DNA from: Pirellulales bacterium
Lineage (GTDB): Bacteria; Planctomycetota; Planctomycetia; Pirellulales; JALHLM01
Assembly (NCBI GenBank): GCA_022844585.1
Contig: JALHLM010000188.1
Location: 1 to 10,218 of the forward strand
Direction: 5' to 3'
DNA: 10,218 bases
Below are positions 6,450-10,218 of this stretch, piece by piece (position 1 is the first letter of the stretch; the number at the start of each line of letters is the position of its first letter). The notes under the pieces were generated by a model. It was not told the origin of the DNA. It saw only the letters and a program-made list of their open reading frames with translations, and ran no database searches. The position numbers and the translations under genes are program-made.

Positions 6450-6527
6450 GGGTGCCACTGGCGTCTTGACCGCCAGTGTGTAGCGGAGTCAACTCCGGCA
6501 CTGGCGGACGAGCCGCCAGTGGCACCC
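6450..6527. repeat. Nested 78-bp palindromic repeat with four copies of CACTGGCG/CGCCAGTG
   Basis: The outer arms, GGGTGCCACTGGCG (6450-6463) and CGCCAGTGGCACCC (6514-6527), are perfectly complementary over 14 bp. Inside them CCGCCAGTG (6470-6478) pairs with CACTGGCGG (6499-6507), and CGGAGT/ACTCCG (6484-6489/6492-6497) closes the centre. Alternatively the left half (6456-6463 with 6471-6478) and right half (6499-6507 with 6513-6521) each fold as separate hairpins. The element fills much of the 140-base gap between tssC2 and tssE. It has the look of a dispersed REP/MITE-like element; I associate this sequence type with planctomycete genomes, but from memory only. No T-run follows it. Confidence 0.8.
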
Positions 6528-6567
6528 AAGCGTCTAGAGTTAAGAAAACGCCTCGTTCGGAATCGCC

Positions 6568-7053
6568 ATGGCTTCACGATCCGATTCGACTCCGCCGCTG
6601 TTGCCTTCGGTGCTGGACCGGTTGCTCGACGCCGACCCGACGTCGCAGGTCGAAGCGCCGCCCTATCCGCCCGCCGTGCTGCGGGAAATCCGCCAATCCG
6701 TGCGGCGCGATCTGGAGAATCTGCTCAACACGCGTCGTTTCTATAAACTTCCGGCCCGGGACGACGATCCTCTGGCATTGTCGAGCGTCGGCTACGGCAT
6801 CCCGGATTTCACCGGCGGATCGGTCGATAGCCACGTCATGCTGGCCGCGATTCGCGACGCGATCCAACGCTTTGAGCCAAGACTGACCAATATCCGCGTA
6901 ACCCTCGAGGACGCCGCGGAGTCGATCGATCGCACGCTGCGGTTTCGCATCGAGGCCACGCTCTGGATCGAGCCGCTAAGAGAGCCGGTGGCCTTTCGGA
7001 CGCGTTGGGAATCGACCACGTCGAGCGTGCAGGTAGAAGGAGAAAGCGCGTGA
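6568..7053 (+). CDS. tssE: T6SS baseplate subunit TssE (gp25-like)
   Basis: TssE is the small baseplate wedge protein, homologous to phage T4 gp25, that nucleates sheath assembly. The 161-residue product has PSVLDRLLDADP (13-24), IRQSVRRDLENLLNTRRF (41-58, the gp25 core), then YGIPDFTGG (76-84), IQRFEPRLTNIRV (99-111) and LRFRIEATL (about 124-132), all in canonical order. The length is normal for the family. The start at 6568 is the first sensible ATG after the repeat; its ribosome site is poor. The stop TGA overlaps the GTG start of tssF, so the two baseplate proteins are coupled. Confidence 0.95.
   Translation: MASRSDSTPPLLPSVLDRLLDADPTSQVEAPPYPPAVLREIRQSVRRDLENLLNTRRFYKLPARDDDPLALSSVGYGIPDFTGGSVDSHVMLAAIRDAIQRFEPRLTNIRVTLEDAAESIDRTLRFRIEATLWIEPLREPVAFRTRWESTTSSVQVEGESA
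7038..7042 (+). promoter_or_regulatory. Ribosome binding site AGGAG fixing a GTG start for tssF
   Basis: AGGAG lies 7 bases ahead of GTG at 7050, which overlaps the tssE stop (GTGA). This selects 7050 over the in-frame TTG at 7005, which has no ribosome site and would add 15 non-family residues. Confidence 0.75.
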
Positions 7054-8906
7054 GCGACGAACTGCTGCCGTACTACAGCCGCGAGTTGGCGTTCCTGCGC
7101 GAGATGGGCGCCGGCTTCGCGGACGAACATCCCAAAATCGCCCGGCGACTCTCCTGGACCGGCGGCGAATCGCAGGACCCGCACGTCGAACGCATCATCG
7201 AATCGGTGGCGTTCCTCAACGCGCGGATTCGCCATAAACTGGACGACGATTTCCCCGAGATCTGCGGCGCGTTGATCGACGTGCTGTATCCGCACTATCA
7301 AGCGCCGACGCCGTCGATGGCGATCGCCAAGGTGTCGCTCGACGCCTCGCAGGCAGGACTCGCCGACGGCTATACCTTGGCGGCCGGCGCGGAGATGGAC
7401 ACCGAAACGGGCGAGCATCGCTGCCGTTTTCGCACGGCGTATCCCGTCACGGCCTGGCCGTTCAAGATCGAATCCGCCGCGCTCATGCCGCGGCCGTTCG
7501 CCGGACCGCAATCGCCGCTGATCGATCGCGCCGCGGCGGTATTGAAGATCGAACTAAGCACTTTGGCGCCGACGATTCCGCTGGCGACGTTTTCCTGCCC
7601 GCGGCTGCGATTGTTCCTCCATGGTGCCGCCGCGCAGCAGAATGTGCATGCGCTGTACGAGTTGATCTTCAATCACACGCTGGAGATCGTCATCGAAGGG
7701 AGCGGGCCCGACAAGCCGCGGTTGCGGTTGTCGCCGCAAAGCCTGCGCCCCGTCGGCTTTGAGCTGAGCGAAGGCCTGCTGAACTACCCGGCGCGTTCGT
7801 TCCCGGGGTATCGGTTGCTCACCGAGTACTTCGCCTTCCCGGAGAAGTTCCTGTTCGTCGACCTGGTCGACCTCGACTTTCAGCGTTGGGTCGGGCTCGG
7901 GAATCACAAGGCGACGATTCACCTGCTGCTCGATCGCTCGTCGCCCGATTTGGAACGCACCGTCGGCAAGTCGACGTTTCACCTGTGCTGCACGCCGATT
8001 GTGAATCTTTATCGGCAGGCGATCGACCCGTTTCGCTTGACCCAGCTGGCGACCGAATACCGCCTGGTTCCTGACGCTCGCAACGTCCAGGGCACGGAGA
8101 TTTACTCCGTCGACCAGGTATCGGCCACGCTGCCGGATGGCCAGCGGACCGTGTTTCATCCGTTTTTCGGAGCGCGACACGCCGTACCCGAGCACGAGGC
8201 CCGCGCCTACTGGTACGCGTCGCGTCGCCCCTCCGCGGCAAAGCGCGCCGGGGAATTTGCGGACAAGGGTACGGAAGTCTTCCTGACGTTCGTGAATCTG
8301 GATCCCGCGCATGGCCTGCGCGACGACTACACCGTCGACGTGGAAGCCACGCTGCTGAATCGCGACTTGCCGCATCAGTTGCCGTTCGGCGGCGGTCAAC
8401 CGCGCATGTCGTTGTTCTCGGCGCCCAACACGGTGGTCCACATCGAGTGCCTGACGCGGATGACGAAGACGCGGCGTCCGCCGCCAGAAAGCGGACGGCT
8501 GTGGCGGCTGATTTCGCATCTTTCGCTGAATCACCTCTCGCTGGCCGATAGCGCGGAAGGCTTGGACGCGCTGCGCGAGATCCTCACGCTCTACAACTTC
8601 ACCGGCGAGCAAGACGCGAAAGATCGCATCGCCGGCGTGGTCGGCTTAACAAGCAAGCCGGTAGTCGATCGGGCACCGGGAGTCCGCGGCGGTTTTCGTC
8701 GCGGCACGGAGTTGAAACTCAGTTTCGATGAAACGAAATACATCGCCAGCGGTTGCTATCTGCTGGCTTGCGTTTTAGACCGCTTTTTTGGGCTTTATTG
8801 CACGATGAATTCCTTTTCTCGGCTCGTGGCGGTGACCACGCAGCGGGAATCCAAGGGGGATATCTGGAGATGGCCGTCTCGCGCGGGCAGCCGGGCGCTC
8901 ATCTGA
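7050..8906 (+). CDS. tssF: T6SS baseplate subunit TssF (ImpG/VasA)
   Basis: TssF is the large wedge protein of the T6SS baseplate, acting with TssG and TssE beneath the sheath. The 618-residue product has the typical length and a textbook N-terminus: LPYYSRELAFLREMGAGFA (6-24), DPHVERIIESVAFLNARI (43-60), RHKLDDDFPE (61-70) and VLYPHYQAPTPSMAI (78-92). The C-terminus carries the expected hydrophobic LLACVLDRFFGLYCTMNSF followed by the basic segment RESKGDIWRWPSRAG. I chose the GTG at 7050 on the AGGAG at 7038-7042, the overlap with the tssE stop, and agreement with the family N-terminus. Its last 37 bases overlap the start of tssG, a common arrangement in this family. Confidence 0.96.
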   Translation: MSDELLPYYSRELAFLREMGAGFADEHPKIARRLSWTGGESQDPHVERIIESVAFLNARIRHKLDDDFPEICGALIDVLYPHYQAPTPSMAIAKVSLDASQAGLADGYTLAAGAEMDTETGEHRCRFRTAYPVTAWPFKIESAALMPRPFAGPQSPLIDRAAAVLKIELSTLAPTIPLATFSCPRLRLFLHGAAAQQNVHALYELIFNHTLEIVIEGSGPDKPRLRLSPQSLRPVGFELSEGLLNYPARSFPGYRLLTEYFAFPEKFLFVDLVDLDFQRWVGLGNHKATIHLLLDRSSPDLERTVGKSTFHLCCTPIVNLYRQAIDPFRLTQLATEYRLVPDARNVQGTEIYSVDQVSATLPDGQRTVFHPFFGARHAVPEHEARAYWYASRRPSAAKRAGEFADKGTEVFLTFVNLDPAHGLRDDYTVDVEATLLNRDLPHQLPFGGGQPRMSLFSAPNTVVHIECLTRMTKTRRPPPESGRLWRLISHLSLNHLSLADSAEGLDALREILTLYNFTGEQDAKDRIAGVVGLTSKPVVDRAPGVRGGFRRGTELKLSFDETKYIASGCYLLACVLDRFFGLYCTMNSFSRLVAVTTQRESKGDIWRWPSRAGSRALI

Positions 8907-10033
8907 TTGAGCGTCTGGTGCGGGCATCGCACCGGTTCGAATTTCACCAGGCCATGCGCCTGCTGGAACGCCTTGCGCGCACGGGAAACGGCGAAATCCT
9001 GTCTGGCACGCGTTCCGTGGGCGAGGACAGTCACCCGTACGAGGAGATGATCCGCTTTCGGAGCCTGCCGACGCTCGCCTTTCCGGCGGCGCCGATTGAG
9101 CGCCTCACACGCATCGAGCCGGCGTTCAATGGAATCGAAAAACCGCCGTTCGAAATGCTGGTGACGTTTCTGGGACTGGTCGGCTCCTCGGGGACGTTGC
9201 CGCAACATTACACGTCGCTGGTGATCGAGCGTTGCAAGCAGAAGGATTTTTCGCTCCGTGACTTTCTGGACCTGATCAATCACCGCTCGATTTCGCTGTT
9301 TTTTCGCGCGAGCGAGAAGTACCGCTTGCCGTTTCGCTACGAGCGGCGGCAATTTGATCCGTCGTCGCGCGGGCCGGACCTCGTCACCTATGCGCTGCTG
9401 GGGCTGGTGGGGGTCGCCACGCCCGGGCTGGAACGGCGCCTGGCCGTCGACGACGAAACGCTGGTCTACTACAGCGGCTTCTATTCGCACACGCCGCGCG
9501 CAGCCGTGCCCCTGGAACGGCTGCTGGCCGACTACTTTGCGTTGCCGATTGAAATCGATCAATTCCAGGGACGTTGGCAGTACTTGGATGAAGCCCAGAT
9601 GAGCCGCATCGCGGGACGGCACTCGCCGGATTCGCGGAATCGAGAACTCGGGCGGAACGTCGTCGTGGGGCGGCGGTTCTGGGACGTGCAGAGCAAGTTC
9701 CGCGTTCGCGTTGGCCCGATGTCGTATGACCGTTTTAAAGAATTCCTGCCGAACGGCCGCGCGATGCGCAAATTGGTCGACCTGGCGCGGCTGTACGTTG
9801 GCGACGAGTCGGAGTTCGAAGTGCAGCCCGTGCTGCGGGCCGGCGAGGTGCCGCGTGCGCAGCTCACTCGGAAGGGGCCGAGCCCCAGCCGGCTAGGCTG
9901 GAACTCCTGGGTCCACGCCAAGCCCGCCGCTCGCGACGCCGACCAGGCCCGCTTCCGTGCGGACCGATTGCGGGCCGCCGGAAAGGCTGGCCGTACGCCT
10001 GTTGCCAGCCCGTTGGCCGTTTCGTCGGTGTAG
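8870..10033 (+). CDS. tssG: T6SS baseplate subunit TssG (ImpH/VasB)
   Basis: TssG forms the core bundle of the T6SS baseplate wedge together with two TssF copies. The 387-residue product shows LIERLVRASHRFEFHQAMRL (12-31), FLGLVGSSGTLPQHYT (about 100-115), FLDLINHRSISLFFRASEKY (132-151) and the C-terminal LGWNSW (342-347), all diagnostic. About 40 residues follow LGWNSW, rich in Ala, Arg and Pro and probably disordered; many TssG proteins stop sooner. The ATG at 8870, with AAGGGGG at 8853-8859, begins at the conserved region; the frame extends upstream to 8753, but that part lies wholly inside tssF and encodes no family sequence. The gene overlaps tssF by 37 bases, implying coupled translation. 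Confidence 0.95.
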   Translation: MAVSRGQPGAHLIERLVRASHRFEFHQAMRLLERLARTGNGEILSGTRSVGEDSHPYEEMIRFRSLPTLAFPAAPIERLTRIEPAFNGIEKPPFEMLVTFLGLVGSSGTLPQHYTSLVIERCKQKDFSLRDFLDLINHRSISLFFRASEKYRLPFRYERRQFDPSSRGPDLVTYALLGLVGVATPGLERRLAVDDETLVYYSGFYSHTPRAAVPLERLLADYFALPIEIDQFQGRWQYLDEAQMSRIAGRHSPDSRNRELGRNVVVGRRFWDVQSKFRVRVGPMSYDRFKEFLPNGRAMRKLVDLARLYVGDESEFEVQPVLRAGEVPRAQLTRKGPSPSRLGWNSWVHAKPAARDADQARFRADRLRAAGKAGRTPVASPLAVSSV

Positions 10034-10218
10034 CGGGATATACGCTCCGGGGAGCTGTTTTCGCGTGTTGCCGGAGTCCGAAAAGTCGCTCGAAAAGATT
10101 TTTTGGAATTCGGGCAACAACTGGGGACAGCTCACGATAATCGTAGTATCAAAGGTTGACCGCGACGCAACCAAGTGACGCAGGTCGACCTACCTGGGAG
10201 TTAGCGAGCGAACGACGC
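10034..10218. other. Intergenic region downstream of tssG, with short dyads
   Basis: No gene or start codon with a ribosome site can be supported here. The stretch is less GC-rich than the genes. TCCGAAAA (10077-10084) can pair with TTTTTGGA (10100-10107), and TGTTGCC (10066-10072) with GGCAACA (10113-10119), giving a possible folded RNA after the tssG stop. GGTTGACC (10154-10161) and GGTCGACC (10183-10190, within the palindrome AGGTCGACCT at 10182-10191) form a near-repeat that might be a binding site for whatever gene follows. None of these is strong enough to name as a terminator or promoter. Confidence 0.4.

Noticed and set aside
7554..8612. Reverse-strand frame (352 residues) antisense to tssF
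   Set aside because: Same shadow pattern; tssF on the + strand has all family signatures through this stretch.
1509..10033. Phage tail or extracellular contractile injection system instead of T6SS
   Set aside because: TssA, TssB, TssC, TssE, TssF and TssG together are specific to T6SS. No phage structural, Afp/PVC or R-pyocin type tail genes are present.
1..10218. CRISPR array, tRNA or rRNA genes
   Set aside because: No regularly spaced direct repeats, and no tRNA-like or rRNA-like segment was seen in any gap between genes.

Overview
The window is GC-rich and holds one run of co-directional (+ strand) genes. They encode the sheath, baseplate and cap proteins of a type VI secretion system (T6SS), preceded by a sigma-70-family factor of the FliA/WhiG type and a small unrecognised protein. 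The host looks like a member of Planctomycetota (Pirellulales-like). This is an inference from the composition, the style of the dispersed palindromic repeats and the T6SS gene order; no taxonomic marker gene is present.

Layout. Positions 1-296 are non-coding. They carry two inverted repeats that share the half-site CCGTTTC (161-181 and 232-245) and a plausible sigma-70-like promoter (261-289) so close to the first start codon that the mRNA could be leaderless. A 136-residue protein of unknown function (297-707) overlaps by ATGA the sigma factor (704-1414). After 94 bases come tssA (1509-2600), tssB (2680-3195) and tssC1 (3192-4691, ATGA overlap with tssB). A perfect 15-bp hairpin (4738-4773) lies between tssC1 and a second, diverged TssC paralogue, tssC2/impD-like (4832-6427). 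A 78-bp nested palindromic repeat (6450-6527) separates tssC2 from tssE (6568-7053). Then tssF (7050-8906, GTG start overlapping the tssE stop) and tssG (8870-10033, 37-base overlap) follow. The last 185 bases contain no gene that I can support.

How they work together. TssB and TssC build the contractile sheath. TssE, TssF and TssG form the baseplate wedge on which the sheath assembles, and TssA coordinates priming or polymerisation. Not seen here are Hcp (TssD), VgrG (TssI), ClpV (TssH), TssK and the TssJLM membrane complex, which would have to lie outside the window. The points of most interest are the sigma factor with its coupled small partner at the head of the locus, the two TssC subunits served by a single TssB, and the two structured intergenic elements on either side of tssC2.
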